A program made the position numbers and the translations under genes. From Opitutaceae bacterium (GTDB lineage Bacteria > Verrucomicrobiota > Verrucomicrobiia > Opitutales > Opitutaceae), in assembly GCA_028688225.1 (NCBI GenBank), contig JAQTYQ010000001.1:241664-305663 (forward strand): a stretch of DNA of 64,000 bases. Direction: 5' to 3'. The notes under the pieces are model-generated. The model was given only the letters and a program-made list of their open reading frames with translations, had not been told where the DNA came from and ran no database searches. This document shows, piece by piece, positions 29,701-42,066 of the stretch (the stretch's first letter is position 1; each line of letters starts with the position of its first letter).

Positions 29701-31102
29701 AAGTGCGGACAGTCTCTACTCCGTTTTTATCCCTGCTGAACAGTAATTGCCCCAAGGTGTTGTATGTGAATTCCCTTGTCGCTCCGTCAGGGTATTGTAT
29801 CTTTGTCAATCGACCCTGAGCATCGTAGCTGCAGGTTCGCGTAAAGCCTAATTCGTTGGTGCTAACGAGAATGCGCCCACGTGAATCGCGCTGACACGAA
29901 GCAATCGATCCATTTGGCATGGTCAGCTTAATGATGCCGCCGCTGGCGTCATTCTCGAATCGAGCGACATGCCCAAGTTCGTCCGTTAGAGCGATTCTGA
30001 GGCCACGTCCGGCTGCATCGTAGGCGTAACTTCTCGTAAACCCGAGCCCATCTATCTCCTCTGCTATGTTTCCTCCGGGATTATACCGGCGATAGACAGT
30101 TGAGCCATTTTCCTCTCTTGTTGCATAACTGCGCACGTCGGACAGATCGACGGCGATCGCAGCCATAATCGCGCCGCTTTCGGCCGCGCGAACATTGAGG
30201 ACTTGGCCAAAGGCCGCCTCACTCTCCGTATGGTAGTGAAAGGTGCGCCCCCTCATTTTTATATCGGCGTGAGAATCGTTTGCCTCGACTAACAGCAGAC
30301 GATCGCCCTTCCGTGGTGAAGCGTAGCTATAACTGGCCGACGTACCATCGGAATAATCTACTCTTGAAAGCACAGGGTAGTCCGTTCCGGCCGGAAATCC
30401 ATACATATAGCTTACCTTTTGGCCATCACTGGCGACAACAGATGTGATAACGGTAAAAGGCTTTGAGTTTTGTCCACCTGTGGGTGCTACGAGCTTACTA
30501 TAATTGATCTTAAGCCAGCGCCCCGCAGGTTCGGTTGCTTGTACCAAAAGACCGTCCTCCCACGCGAGCATCCAAACGCGACCAAGCGCGTCGATGATTT
30601 CGTTCAACGTAAAGACGCCATTTTGTCGTGTGAAGCGAATCTCGCTAGTATCCGGTCGCAGGACGCGAAACAATTTCCCTTCGGAAACCACCCGGTCGCG
30701 TACTCCAGGAGTCGGCCACCACTGGCCCGGTGACATTTCAGTAAATCGATGCACCCAGCCTTTGGGTTCCCGCACGGAAACCCTCGGGCGTCCTTGGCTG
30801 TCAGCGCCCTCATCCACCATTTCCCACTGCCAATTATGCGTCCAGTTATGGCCGAGCCCGAACAGCGGTTCTGTTTGCGACGCGCGGCTTGTGGCGTGCC
30901 GTTGCCACGTCAAGTCGAACTGACCCACCGCTCCCGCCACTACTATATCATAAGTGGAAAAGGCCAGATTGCCGGTATATGGATCGATGAAATCGGCCGC
31001 CCGGCTTACACCGTCATCGGCATCGTTACCCGGGTACGGCACCTGGGCAAAGCCAGCGCCCGCCGTGAGCGCCAGCGCAAAGAAAAATACTCGGGTATTC
31101 AT
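26789..31102 (-). CDS. Large secreted RHS/YD-repeat protein with a probable thiol-peptidase C-terminal tip
   Basis: 1437 residues with a signal peptide (MNTRVFFFALALTAGAGFA). An N-terminal DUF6531-like region is followed by more than twenty YD repeats (for example YAYDAFGRLITTADALGN) that should form the RHS shell. The core hallmark is GRFLQTDPMRLVAKDINFYRY followed by NRPTKYTDPTGL, which ends at about residue 1230. The variable tip then has GFGHEGAIVG and, later, FNHNCVNMDAAM, a His-then-Cys order as in permuted papain-like or LRAT-like domains. A Gly/Ser-rich linker and a 40-residue tail end the protein. GC is lower than in neighbouring operons, suggesting acquisition. Toxin function is inferred from architecture. 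Confidence 0.85.
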   Translation of the reverse strand: MNTRVFFFALALTAGAGFAQVPYPGNDADDGVSRAADFIDPYTGNLAFSTYDIVVAGAVGQFDLTWQRHATSRASQTEPLFGLGHNWTHNWQWEMVDEGADSQGRPRVSVREPKGWVHRFTEMSPGQWWPTPGVRDRVVSEGKLFRVLRPDTSEIRFTRQNGVFTLNEIIDALGRVWMLAWEDGLLVQATEPAGRWLKINYSKLVAPTGGQNSKPFTVITSVVASDGQKVSYMYGFPAGTDYPVLSRVDYSDGTSASYSYASPRKGDRLLLVEANDSHADIKMRGRTFHYHTESEAAFGQVLNVRAAESGAIMAAIAVDLSDVRSYATREENGSTVYRRYNPGGNIAEEIDGLGFTRSYAYDAAGRGLRIALTDELGHVARFENDASGGIIKLTMPNGSIASCQRDSRGRILVSTNELGFTRTCSYDAQGRLTKIQYPDGATREFTYNTLGQLLFSRDKNGVETVRTYDDRGLLIKTTDPLGASTLISYDAQDRIAAVTDARGNVVRYSRDAGGRITRTDYPDGSNSASAYDEFGFLTKSIDAVGAVRTYAYDAFGRLITTADALGNITQLIYGSPSAGTAPMDRPVRLILPSGHIMETTYDAKDQLIAHTVAAGTKEAATIRYAYDGAGRQISFTNGRGDTVQYFYDVCGLCTKTVNAVGYEQTYAYDATGRKISESDAKGESTFWTYDALGREIAKTDAAGHVTRREYDDAGRVVSLTDGNANSYRFEYDRLGHRTAAIYPDGSRETMTYDEAGNKKSYTNRADAVCVYTYDSLNRETLSEWSDGSQRATKTYDAVGRVKVADNGLSKIIYGYDPAGRLISETQDLSPIVTGGVADPKPQTVTYAYTKSGELEAMGYPDGTTLNYRYNTLGQLQDISGNNAPPPIVTYQYDPAGNVISTLRENQTTSILKYDPDNRTTAITELASIPNQAARIDYTYDEADNRTTAKLSRTVGNTGTIRTTQDSYQYDTTYQVTSAAYNAVLNGNAVGPAETTEVYVYDAVGNRIQAITNGQTTRYSTNTLNQYIQVGSFALNYDRGGNLCTIGSWRYRYDALNRLIFAANNNIAARFYYDSRNRCIGRCIKDITTLYYYDEWNLLEETDSEGTEIARYVHGQKPDEMVLMVNPHGVFYPHRDALGNVAYLTDAGGRFFERYSYTVSGRVKIFNSSDQAIASSLAGNRWLFTGREWLAELNLYDFRNRVYSPELGRFLQTDPMRLVAKDINFYRYVFNRPTKYTDPTGLDLYALNAPGAVFGFGHEGAIVGHPGNYTYVSYGAGNNWFTASDNLVNRSFGTLDEALTFANSDRSPGNAYTNYNRFSSTAEQDSAMLTVATSWGNTSYSVFNHNCVNMDAAMGQVIGVNGSSSSIPNTWHTGTAGQAQSQGNIGTGSGSGDGGDGDTVSTQNNKPDYGGGSLGYWRAVYDWTILDWIFFGCPPAPE

Positions 31103-31174
31103 GGAGGATGAGGTTCGAAGATGGAGGGATTAAGAGAAATCGGATCGAGGGGCAGCGTGGGGCTGGGATGATGA

Positions 31175-31726
31175 TCACTGGCGCACGAGGACCGGCGGTT
31201 CTGGGCCGACCCAGAATTGAAGCACCCGGCACTCCCCGCCGCGGCGCAAGGTCACGCGGTACAAGCCGTCGTTCGCCGCCGTTTGAAAAGCCACGCTGGC
31301 GCGATGATCGGAACCGACGGCGACCGATCCTTGCGCCGCCCTTCCCTGCAATAACCCGCCGTCTTCGGCCTGGACGCGGATGGATTCGCCCGGCACCGCG
31401 TCGGCGAACGGCACCGAAGCCGTGATGACCGTTGAGGCGGGAACCGGCACGCGGTGAAACTCACCGCGCACATTGGATATGACCTGCTGCATGCGCCCGT
31501 TGAATTCAATGCCAGCAACGCGTGCATCCGCGATCGGGCCGGATTCAGGTGCAGAGAGTATTGTCCGTGCTAGCCGAGCCTGCGGAGCAGCGGGGATGGC
31601 CGCCTTATCCGGTGCGACAGGATGTGAGCTTCTCAGCCAGAAGACTGTCCCGATAACCACGGCCGATGCGCAGAGAACAACCGCCAGCACGCCACGCCGC
31701 CAATTTGAGGGAGGTAAATTTTCCAT
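31175..31726 (-). CDS. Membrane-anchored hypothetical protein upstream of the RHS gene
   Basis: 183 residues. One N-terminal membrane helix (GVLAVVLCASAVVIGTVFWL, about residues 12-31) is followed by an extracytoplasmic domain of beta-type sequence (ADARVAGIEFNGRMQQVISNVRGEFHRVPVPASTVITASVPFADAVPGESIRV), which could be an Ig-like or carboxypeptidase-regulatory-like fold. No family is recognised. It is 72 bp upstream of the RHS gene on the same strand, so it may help anchor or display the RHS protein. The 5' flank up to 32071 carries the operon promoter region. Confidence 0.6.
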   Translation of the reverse strand: MENLPPSNWRRGVLAVVLCASAVVIGTVFWLRSSHPVAPDKAAIPAAPQARLARTILSAPESGPIADARVAGIEFNGRMQQVISNVRGEFHRVPVPASTVITASVPFADAVPGESIRVQAEDGGLLQGRAAQGSVAVGSDHRASVAFQTAANDGLYRVTLRRGGECRVLQFWVGPEPPVLVRQ

Positions 31727-32071
31727 GTCACTGGCGGCGTTAAGGCTGAAGCCTGCACGTGGACAAGAGAAACCATCAAATCCAGCCCTATAGGGCTGGA
31801 TTTTCCCAAAAAACGGAGAATAGCCGCGCTGGTTTTGTCGCCCGTTTCAACGTACGCCGTGACGGTATGCGCTGGCGGTGCTTTGGGATGTGGACAAAGC
31901 GCGTAGAGATTTCATTGATCCGTATGGATCACTGTTAGCGCGCCGCCTAGCGCTCTTATTCTGCATTCAACCGCGCCTAATTATAGCGATGGCCGGTGGC
32001 GGAAAATCGAACCTTATCCGTCTTCACTATTAACAGGTCTTGCGCAGCGCAGTCCAATCCAACTCCACCCC
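31727..32071. other. Intergenic region between divergent RHS operon and response regulator
   Basis: 345 bp without a gene. A perfect 26-bp palindrome occupies 31778-31803; its core is CCAGCCCTATAGGGCTGG and TTTT follows on the plus strand. Promoters for both directions must lie here, but none is clear by eye. Confidence 0.55.
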
Positions 32072-32761
32072 ATGCGAGTGCTCATCGTCGAGGATCAATC
32101 GATAGTCCGCGACTTGCTGACCAAGGTGTGTCGTGCCTATTTGACAGCCGCACAAGTTGTTGCGGCAGATTGTGTGGCCCAGGCGCGGAGCATGTTGCTC
32201 AAGTACCGCTGCACCCTGATGATCTTGGATATCCACCTGCCCGATGGCGACGGATTCGATTTTGCGAAGGAGGCCCGACAGATGACGTCGAACCTTAAGA
32301 TTATCGGGATCAGTGCGGACTGCTCGGAATACACGGTTTCGCGTATCTTCTCGTCGCCGCTGCACGCCTTCCTGGACAAATCTTCCCAGAGTGCCGCTGA
32401 TCTGCTCCAGGCGTTGCAGGTGGTGACCGTCGGCAAGCGATATTACTCCCCGGCGGTGACCGCTGTTTTGCGCAGGCTGGAGGCTGCTCCCGACAGTTTT
32501 ATCAAGATACTCTCCCGGCAAGAAACCGCCATCCTTTGCAAGGTCGGCTTGGGCTGGTCGAATGCGCAGATCGGCACAGAGCTGAGGATCGCTCCGGCTA
32601 CAGTCAAATGGCACTGCAAGGAACTCCTACATCGGCTGGGATTGAAAGATCACGCCGAGCTGATCGTTTACGCCAACCGAAAAGGCTTCGCCAATCTGTC
32701 CTCGATCATGACGGTGCCAAACTCGCCTGCCGATCATAGATCGAGGAGCGGCGGCTGGTGA
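32072..32761 (+). CDS. NarL/FixJ-type response regulator (receiver plus LuxR HTH)
   Basis: 229 residues. The receiver domain (1-120) has the acidic pair in VEDQS, phospho-acceptor Asp in LMILDIHLPDGDG and Lys in AFLDKSS. The LuxR-type HTH follows at about residues 145-205 (LSRQETAILCKVGLGWSNAQIGTELRIAPATVKWHCKELLHRLGLKDHAELI). No sensor kinase is adjacent. It is divergent from the RHS operon and may regulate it (inference only). The last 13 or so codons lie inside a repeat that also occurs at 57026-57079, so the C-terminus is repeat-derived. Confidence 0.88.
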   Translation: MRVLIVEDQSIVRDLLTKVCRAYLTAAQVVAADCVAQARSMLLKYRCTLMILDIHLPDGDGFDFAKEARQMTSNLKIIGISADCSEYTVSRIFSSPLHAFLDKSSQSAADLLQALQVVTVGKRYYSPAVTAVLRRLEAAPDSFIKILSRQETAILCKVGLGWSNAQIGTELRIAPATVKWHCKELLHRLGLKDHAELIVYANRKGFANLSSIMTVPNSPADHRSRSGGW

Positions 32762-32836
32762 GAGTATGAAGCCACGTAGCCAAACTCGTGAGAGTTTGAG
32801 CGGATCGTCTGTCCAAAGCCTCACGGCTTTAGCTAC
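32719..32836. repeat. Composite repeat: CCAAACTCGCC element and a GTAG inverted pair
   Basis: The first part (32719-32768) matches 57026-57079: GCCAAACTCGCCTGCC, CATAG, GGCTGG and GAGAGT are shared. The second part (32776-32836) begins GTAGCCAAACTCGTGAGAG and ends AGCTAC, with two internal palindromes (CAAACTC/GAGTTTG and AAAGCC/GGCTTT). A closely related pair lies at 63684-63750. The first part overlaps the response-regulator stop codon. Confidence 0.65.
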
Positions 32837-33159
32837 GAAATCCCGAACCGGTCTGGGGTGAGCTTGTCGAATCGTCGAGGGGCAAGCGATTTATCCTCCG
32901 CCCAGGCTGCTATGCAGGAGGACCGGTCGCGAGCATTCTGCTGGATAGCAGAGCATGATCCCGTCTGAGCGACGGCCGTAATTAGCGCTCGCCCCACCCT
33001 GCGGGCCATCCTGCCGGTTGGACCATCCCCATCTCCCCGCGCTGCCGCCTGAACCGCGCCGGGGCGGGAACCGAACTTCGCTCCGACGCCGGCTTTGATT
33101 GACCGGCATGCTGTCAATGGTATCGAATCACTTCTCCCGATTCTTTTCTTCTCCATCAT
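32762..33159. other. Intergenic region before the glycoside hydrolase gene
   Basis: About 400 bp. It contains the GTAG pair up to 32836 and a small hairpin CTGCT-GGAT-AGCAG near 32939-32952 of the same type as 47771-47788. I see no gene in the rest and no convincing promoter. Confidence 0.5.
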
Positions 33160-35115
33160 ATGATGACCCCGTCGTTGCGCATCCGTTCAACCGCATGGAA
33201 TCCAACCCTGGGACTGGCCGGCTTGCTCGTGTTCTTTTGCCTGTTCCCGTCGGCGCGCGCCGCCGAGGCTGAGCCGAACCTGATCGCCAATCCTTCTTTC
33301 GAACAGGGCACCGAACAACCGGCCGGCTGGCAGGCTCTCATCACAGCCGGCGCCACGCTGGAGCGGGTGACTTCGATGGCCCACACCGGCTCGGCCGCCA
33401 TCCATATCCGCTGCGACGCCCAGGGCGCCAAGGAGTACCCCGCTTTCAAGTTCCGCCTGGATCAGGTTAAGCCCGGCGAGCAGTATCGCGGCTCGGTCTG
33501 GGTCCGCACCCAAGGTTTGATCGGCCGGGGCGGCTTTCCGGTCATCGAATATAACCGCGGCAACGAGCGGCTCTCGTATTCGGCGGGCCAGAACTCCCCG
33601 CTCGGCGACAGCGAGTGGCGGCAGTTGATCATCTTTGGCGAAGTGCCCGAGGGAACCACCGAGATCTTCTTCTGCCTGATGGTTCATGGCCAGGGCGATG
33701 TCTATTTCGACGACGCCCGGCTGGAACGGGTCAAAGAAGCCCCGCCGCCTTTCAACGGCGACCGGCTGCATCTGACCCTCCACCCCGAACGGGTGCTCTG
33801 CCCCGACTTTCTCGGATGCGGCGCCCAGGGCGACTACTTCCTGACCTGCGACTTCAACACCAGCCACGGCGTGACCCAGGCGGACCGCGATCTCGTCAAC
33901 GCCCGCGTCGCCGCCATGCGCCCCCAACTGATGCGCACCTTCTTCAATTACAAGTGGTGGGAACCCGAGGAGGGGCGGCAAACCCCCGACAGCCAGGAAA
34001 TGCGCGATTACGTCGGATGGTGCCGTTTCCTCAAAAGCATCGACTGCCAGGTGCTGGTCAACCCGTTCGGCGATTATTTTGCCTACAGCTCCTGGATGCA
34101 GCTCGACCCCAGCAGCAAACTGCCGGGACCGGCCAAGCGAGAGGCCATGGTCCGTTCGCTGGTGGATCTGCTCGAACACCTGCGGCACAAGGAGGGGCTG
34201 GACAACGTCCGCTACGTCGCGCTGATGAATGAGCCGGACAATGACGACTGGCGGCGCGTCGATCCCGATGAATTTGTCCGTCTTTACCGCCTGCTGGATC
34301 ACATGCTGCGCCAGCGCGGCCTCCGCGACGAGATCCGTGTCATCGCCGTCGACGGCAGCGATTGGAGCCTGGCTTACCCCGGCACCTGGTTCCACGAGAT
34401 CGTCACGCGCGGGCTGGACTACGCTGACGCCTGCGCCGTGCACACGTACGGCCACAAAGGTGTTCCCTCGCTGATGCCGTGGATCCGCTCGCGCCGGGAA
34501 CTGATCCAGGCCCAGGCTCCCGCCGGCCGGCCGCCGCTGCCGCTCATGATCACCGAATTCAACACCTACGGCGACACCTTCACCAACCCGGAGAACCACA
34601 CGTACGAAAACGGCCTGTTTCTGGCCGACTTCGCCGTGACCGCCCTGCGCGAGGGGACCGCCAGCGTGTTGATGTGGTGTCTGTTCGACACCCAATACGA
34701 CGATCAACACCGGCAGGAATACGGGCTGTGGCGATACAAGGACGCCGACTGGGCGCCCCGGCCGGGGTTCTACTCCTGGTCGCTGCTGACCCGCTTTACC
34801 CGACGGGGCAGCCGCATCGTGGCCGTCGAATCCGAGCCGGCGGCCCCCGGCGTACGTGCCGTGGCGCTGGTCTCGCCCGAAGGCAAACAAACCGTGCTGG
34901 CGGTCAACCGTTACCACCGGCCGATCGAAGTGAAACTGACCGGCGGATCGAGCGGGCCGATCGAGCTGCGCCGTTACGAATTTACCCGGACAGCCGTCGC
35001 GCAAGCCGGGGCACAGATGCTCAGTCCAGCAGGCATATTGACTCTGGGCCGCGACGCCCCGCCCAGCTTGATCCTGCCCGCCGAATCCTTCGTGCTGCTG
35101 ACCGAACTGGAATAA
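33160..35115 (+). CDS. Secreted glycoside hydrolase with N-terminal carbohydrate-binding module
   Basis: 651 residues. A signal peptide (GLAGLLVFFCLFPSARAAEA) leads to a CBM4/9-like jelly roll at about 38-190 (NLIANPSFEQGTEQPAGWQ, GSAAIHIRCDA, YFDDARLERV). A TIM-barrel domain follows: YVALMNEPDNDDW places the acid/base Glu after Asn, and PLMITEFNTYGDT supplies the nucleophile Glu, the clan GH-A pattern. A C-terminal beta-sandwich (about 545-651) completes it. GH-A families such as GH5, GH39 or GH30 are possible and I cannot choose. It should act on extracellular polysaccharide. The small OmpH-like gene follows after 113 bp. Confidence 0.82.
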   Translation: MMTPSLRIRSTAWNPTLGLAGLLVFFCLFPSARAAEAEPNLIANPSFEQGTEQPAGWQALITAGATLERVTSMAHTGSAAIHIRCDAQGAKEYPAFKFRLDQVKPGEQYRGSVWVRTQGLIGRGGFPVIEYNRGNERLSYSAGQNSPLGDSEWRQLIIFGEVPEGTTEIFFCLMVHGQGDVYFDDARLERVKEAPPPFNGDRLHLTLHPERVLCPDFLGCGAQGDYFLTCDFNTSHGVTQADRDLVNARVAAMRPQLMRTFFNYKWWEPEEGRQTPDSQEMRDYVGWCRFLKSIDCQVLVNPFGDYFAYSSWMQLDPSSKLPGPAKREAMVRSLVDLLEHLRHKEGLDNVRYVALMNEPDNDDWRRVDPDEFVRLYRLLDHMLRQRGLRDEIRVIAVDGSDWSLAYPGTWFHEIVTRGLDYADACAVHTYGHKGVPSLMPWIRSRRELIQAQAPAGRPPLPLMITEFNTYGDTFTNPENHTYENGLFLADFAVTALREGTASVLMWCLFDTQYDDQHRQEYGLWRYKDADWAPRPGFYSWSLLTRFTRRGSRIVAVESEPAAPGVRAVALVSPEGKQTVLAVNRYHRPIEVKLTGGSSGPIELRRYEFTRTAVAQAGAQMLSPAGILTLGRDAPPSLILPAESFVLLTELE

Positions 35116-35228
35116 ACCTTCCGGCGAGAATTCACGCTCGCCTCCCGGCCCCCCACCGGTGCATACTACAGGCGCCGCCGAAGCCGATGGCCGGTCTTGG
35201 CCGGCAACCTGCAACCGAGGATATAGCC

Positions 35229-35699
35229 ATGAAACTGCGACCCTTCCCGGCAACTTCTCTTGGAGCAATCGTCCTGACTGGACTCATCTGCAGCCTTTCG
35301 CCCCCCACCCGCGCGCAATCCGGACCGGAGACCAAGTCGACCGTCGGCACATTCAGCCGCCCGATGATCGCACAGGTGTTCTATCGCTCGGAACTTTGGA
35401 AAGAGCAGGTGCGGACCCTGGCCGGGGAGCAGAACGAGGCCGCCCGGGCCGGCGACGCCGCCAAGGTCGACCAGATTGACCGCCAGCTCAATGCCATGCA
35501 GGCGCTCGCCCAGAAGCAGCTCTCCGGCGATATCCCGCTGAAGAACATCTACGACCTGCTCAAGGCCGAATGGCCGGCCATCGCCCAGGAGGCCGGCGTC
35601 GACTTGATCGTGGAACCGCCGCTCTACCAGGCGCCGGGGGCGCGCGTTGTCGACGTCACCCCGTTCATCGTGAAACGCTTCGCGGGGAAAAAGAACTGA
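35229..35699 (+). CDS. OmpH/Skp-like periplasmic protein
   Basis: 156 residues from the ATG at 35229, with a signal peptide (LGAIVLTGLICSLSPPTRAQ). The mature part is a helical hairpin rich in Glu, Gln and Ala (YRSELWKEQVRTLAGEQNEAARAGDAAKVDQIDRQLNAMQALAQKQL). It ends in a strand pair resembling OmpH (VDLIVEPPLY...RVVDVTPFIVKRF). Skp-type chaperones carry outer-membrane proteins across the periplasm. Similarity is weak, so the call rests on architecture. It is not beside bamA, the usual neighbour. Confidence 0.55.
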   Translation: MKLRPFPATSLGAIVLTGLICSLSPPTRAQSGPETKSTVGTFSRPMIAQVFYRSELWKEQVRTLAGEQNEAARAGDAAKVDQIDRQLNAMQALAQKQLSGDIPLKNIYDLLKAEWPAIAQEAGVDLIVEPPLYQAPGARVVDVTPFIVKRFAGKKN

Positions 35700-35722
35700 G
35701 CCAATTGCCGGCAGACAAGACC

Positions 35723-35839
35723 GGCGGGGGTCGGGCGACCCCGCCCTACAACAACCTCTGCATCCGAAATTGCAGGGCGCAGCCCCTCGACAGGCTCGGG
35801 GCCTTGAGCGAAGTCGAATAGGCAAGCCTGCGCCCCTAC
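35723..35839 (-). repeat. Two GTAG-type REP elements and a nested CCCTCGACAGGCTCGGGG repeat
   Basis: On the minus strand GTAG at 35749-35746 heads a GGCGGGGTCGCC palindrome. GTAG at 35839-35836 heads GGGGCGCAGGCTT, which pairs with CTGCGCCC near 35779. Between the arms lies CCCCTCGACAGGCTCGGGG followed by CTTGAGCGAAGTCGAA. The GGGCGCAG family is the one flanking the RAYT gene. The block separates the OmpH-like gene from the smc 3' end. Confidence 0.6.
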
Positions 35840-35874
35840 GCCCCGCCAGGCTTTTCGGACAACCGGCAACCGCC

Positions 35875-39714
<3,840 letters not shown>

Positions 39715-39911
39715 GCGACTTGAAGGTGCAAACTAGAGTGGGGTGAAATTGCGACCGCAATGGGAAAGTGCATCGACTTGTTCACACGGCATTCGTCGGA
39801 TCACGGCGCTTCGGTGGCCGGCCGGGAGCCGGCCGCGGGCGGGGCGAAATCCGCGGTCAATTGCCCGGCCCCAATAAAGCTCTTTCCCCTGCAGCAAATT
39901 TCCGGTAGTAA

Positions 39912-40343
<432 letters not shown>

Positions 40344-40373
40344 AGCAGATTAAATTGAAGCGTGGCCGTAAAA

Positions 40374-40430
40374 GTAGCGCAGGCTTCCAGCCTGCATCAG
40401 TCGAGGGAGCAGGCAGGATGCCTGCGCTAC
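40374..40430. repeat. GTAG-headed inverted REP pair after glnB
   Basis: GTAGCGCAGGC at 40374 pairs with GCCTGCGCTAC ending at 40430, an 11-bp perfect stem. Inside are two smaller palindromes, GCAGGC/GCCTGC type. It lies between the convergent glnB and glcD-like genes and may act as a bidirectional transcript end. Confidence 0.65.
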
Positions 40431-40528
40431 CCGAGACCAAGACGGCTACAAAAAAACTTAAATCGCTGTAGCCCGGCGCATTTTCCCTGCTCCTTTTTTC
40501 CACCACAGGAGCCAGCAGAACGCATTGC

Positions 40529-41962
40529 TTACTGGGTGTCCCACGGCAGGCGGACTTGCACCCGCGGGTGTTTCCAGATTTGGAACACCTCGAACATCTT
40601 GCCGGGATTGAGGATGCCGCGCGGATCCAGCGCGCGCTTGACGGCGAGCATGGCCCGCACCTGGGCCGGCCGGTGCTGGAGTCGCAGGAACGGCGTCTTC
40701 GCCAGGCCGATGCCGTGCTCGCCCGAAATCGCGCCGCCCATCGCCACCACCGTCTCCATCAGGCATTGCACGGCCCGTTCCGCCGCCCGGCTTTCGGCCG
40801 GACGGTCGGGGTGAAAGAGGATGTTCACGTGCAGGTTGCCATCGGCCAGATGCCCGAAGGTGGGAATGGGCAGGCCCGACTGCCGGCGCAGGCGGTCGAG
40901 GAAACGGGCGAAGCGTTCGTACTGTCGCATCGGGATGACGATGTCCTCGTTGAGCTTGGCATCGCCGAGCTGGTACATCGCGCTGGAGCACTGGCGGCGC
41001 ACCGCCCAGAGCTGCTCGGCCTCGGCGCGGCTGCGCGCCTCGCGGAAGGCCGCGGCGTACTGCTGCGCCCACGCCAGGACCTCCAGCTTCTGGTCGTCGA
41101 TCTCGTTCACCGAGCCGGCGAGTTCGATCAGGATGACCGAGCGGCCGGCCTGGCCGGGAAATACGCTTTTGCCGGTGGCGCGCTCGACGCATTGCACGCT
41201 GAACCGGTCGATGAACTCGCAGATCGCCGGCTGGATGCGCCGCGCAAACAGGGCCCGGGCGGCGCCGAGGGCGGACGTCTCGCCCGGAAAGGCCGTCAGC
41301 AGCGTCCACCGGACCGGCGGCAGCGGGATGAGCTTGAGCACGGCCTCCGTCACCACGCCGAGCAGGCCCTCGCTGCCGATCCAGAGGTCGCGGAGGTTGA
41401 AGCCTGCGGAAAACTTTTTCGTGGCCGTGCCCCACTCCACCGCTTCGCCGGTCGGCAGAAAGCCCTTCAGCGCGAGCACATAGTCGCGGGTGACCCCGTA
41501 CTTGCCGCCGTGCATGCCGCCGGCGTTGCAGGCGATGTTGCCGCCGATCGTGCAGTACTCCCGCGAAGACGGATCGGGGGGATAAAACCAGCCCTGCGCC
41601 TCGGCCGCGGCCTTGACCGCGGCATTGGTCGCGCCGGCCTGCACGTGGGCCAGCCCCGCCTCGGCGTCGATGCGGACGCGGCGCAGGCCGGTCAGGTCGA
41701 CCACCCAGCCGCCGTGCCGGGGCGACGCCGAACCGGTGAGCGACGTGCCGCGGCCGCGCACCGTGACCGGCACCCGATGACGGTTGGCCAGCGCGAGTAC
41801 CGCACCCACGTCGGCGATCCGGCGCGGCCGGATGACGGCGGCGGGCAGAAACGACAGCTTGGCGCTGTCGAACGACGCCTCCCACCGGGTCTTCTCGTCG
41901 GTGCGGACGGCGGCGCCGAGCCGGCGTTTGAGCTGCGTGGTGGCGGCGGAGAGCAAGGCCAT
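40529..41962 (-). CDS. glcD: FAD-linked oxidase, glycolate oxidase subunit GlcD-like
   Basis: About 477 residues from the ATG at 41962 (another ATG lies two codons upstream). The FAD-binding PCMH domain covers about 40-215: VTVRGRGTSLTGSA, DPSSREYCTIGGNIACNAGGMHGGKYG and GSEGLLGVVTEAVLKLIPLP. The C-terminal cap has FGHLADGNLHVNIL and the terminal block SGEHGIGLAKTPFL...DPRGILNPGKMF. Members oxidise glycolate or D-lactate. GlcE/GlcF partners are absent here, so D-lactate dehydrogenase is equally possible. Confidence 0.88.
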   Translation of the reverse strand: MALLSAATTQLKRRLGAAVRTDEKTRWEASFDSAKLSFLPAAVIRPRRIADVGAVLALANRHRVPVTVRGRGTSLTGSASPRHGGWVVDLTGLRRVRIDAEAGLAHVQAGATNAAVKAAAEAQGWFYPPDPSSREYCTIGGNIACNAGGMHGGKYGVTRDYVLALKGFLPTGEAVEWGTATKKFSAGFNLRDLWIGSEGLLGVVTEAVLKLIPLPPVRWTLLTAFPGETSALGAARALFARRIQPAICEFIDRFSVQCVERATGKSVFPGQAGRSVILIELAGSVNEIDDQKLEVLAWAQQYAAAFREARSRAEAEQLWAVRRQCSSAMYQLGDAKLNEDIVIPMRQYERFARFLDRLRRQSGLPIPTFGHLADGNLHVNILFHPDRPAESRAAERAVQCLMETVVAMGGAISGEHGIGLAKTPFLRLQHRPAQVRAMLAVKRALDPRGILNPGKMFEVFQIWKHPRVQVRLPWDTQ

Positions 41963-42066
41963 GATCAAGGAGTGGAACTAACACACAGTTCCCCGGGGTT
42001 GGCAAGGGACGGCTGCCTGATTTGAATCCCCAATTCAGACACTCTCTTGGACAAGAGAACCCCCGC

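Noticed and set aside
26789-31102. RHS gene considered part of a type VI secretion locus
   Set aside because: No VgrG, PAAR, Hcp or T6SS structural gene is present, and the protein has a Sec-type signal peptide, which T6SS RHS effectors lack.
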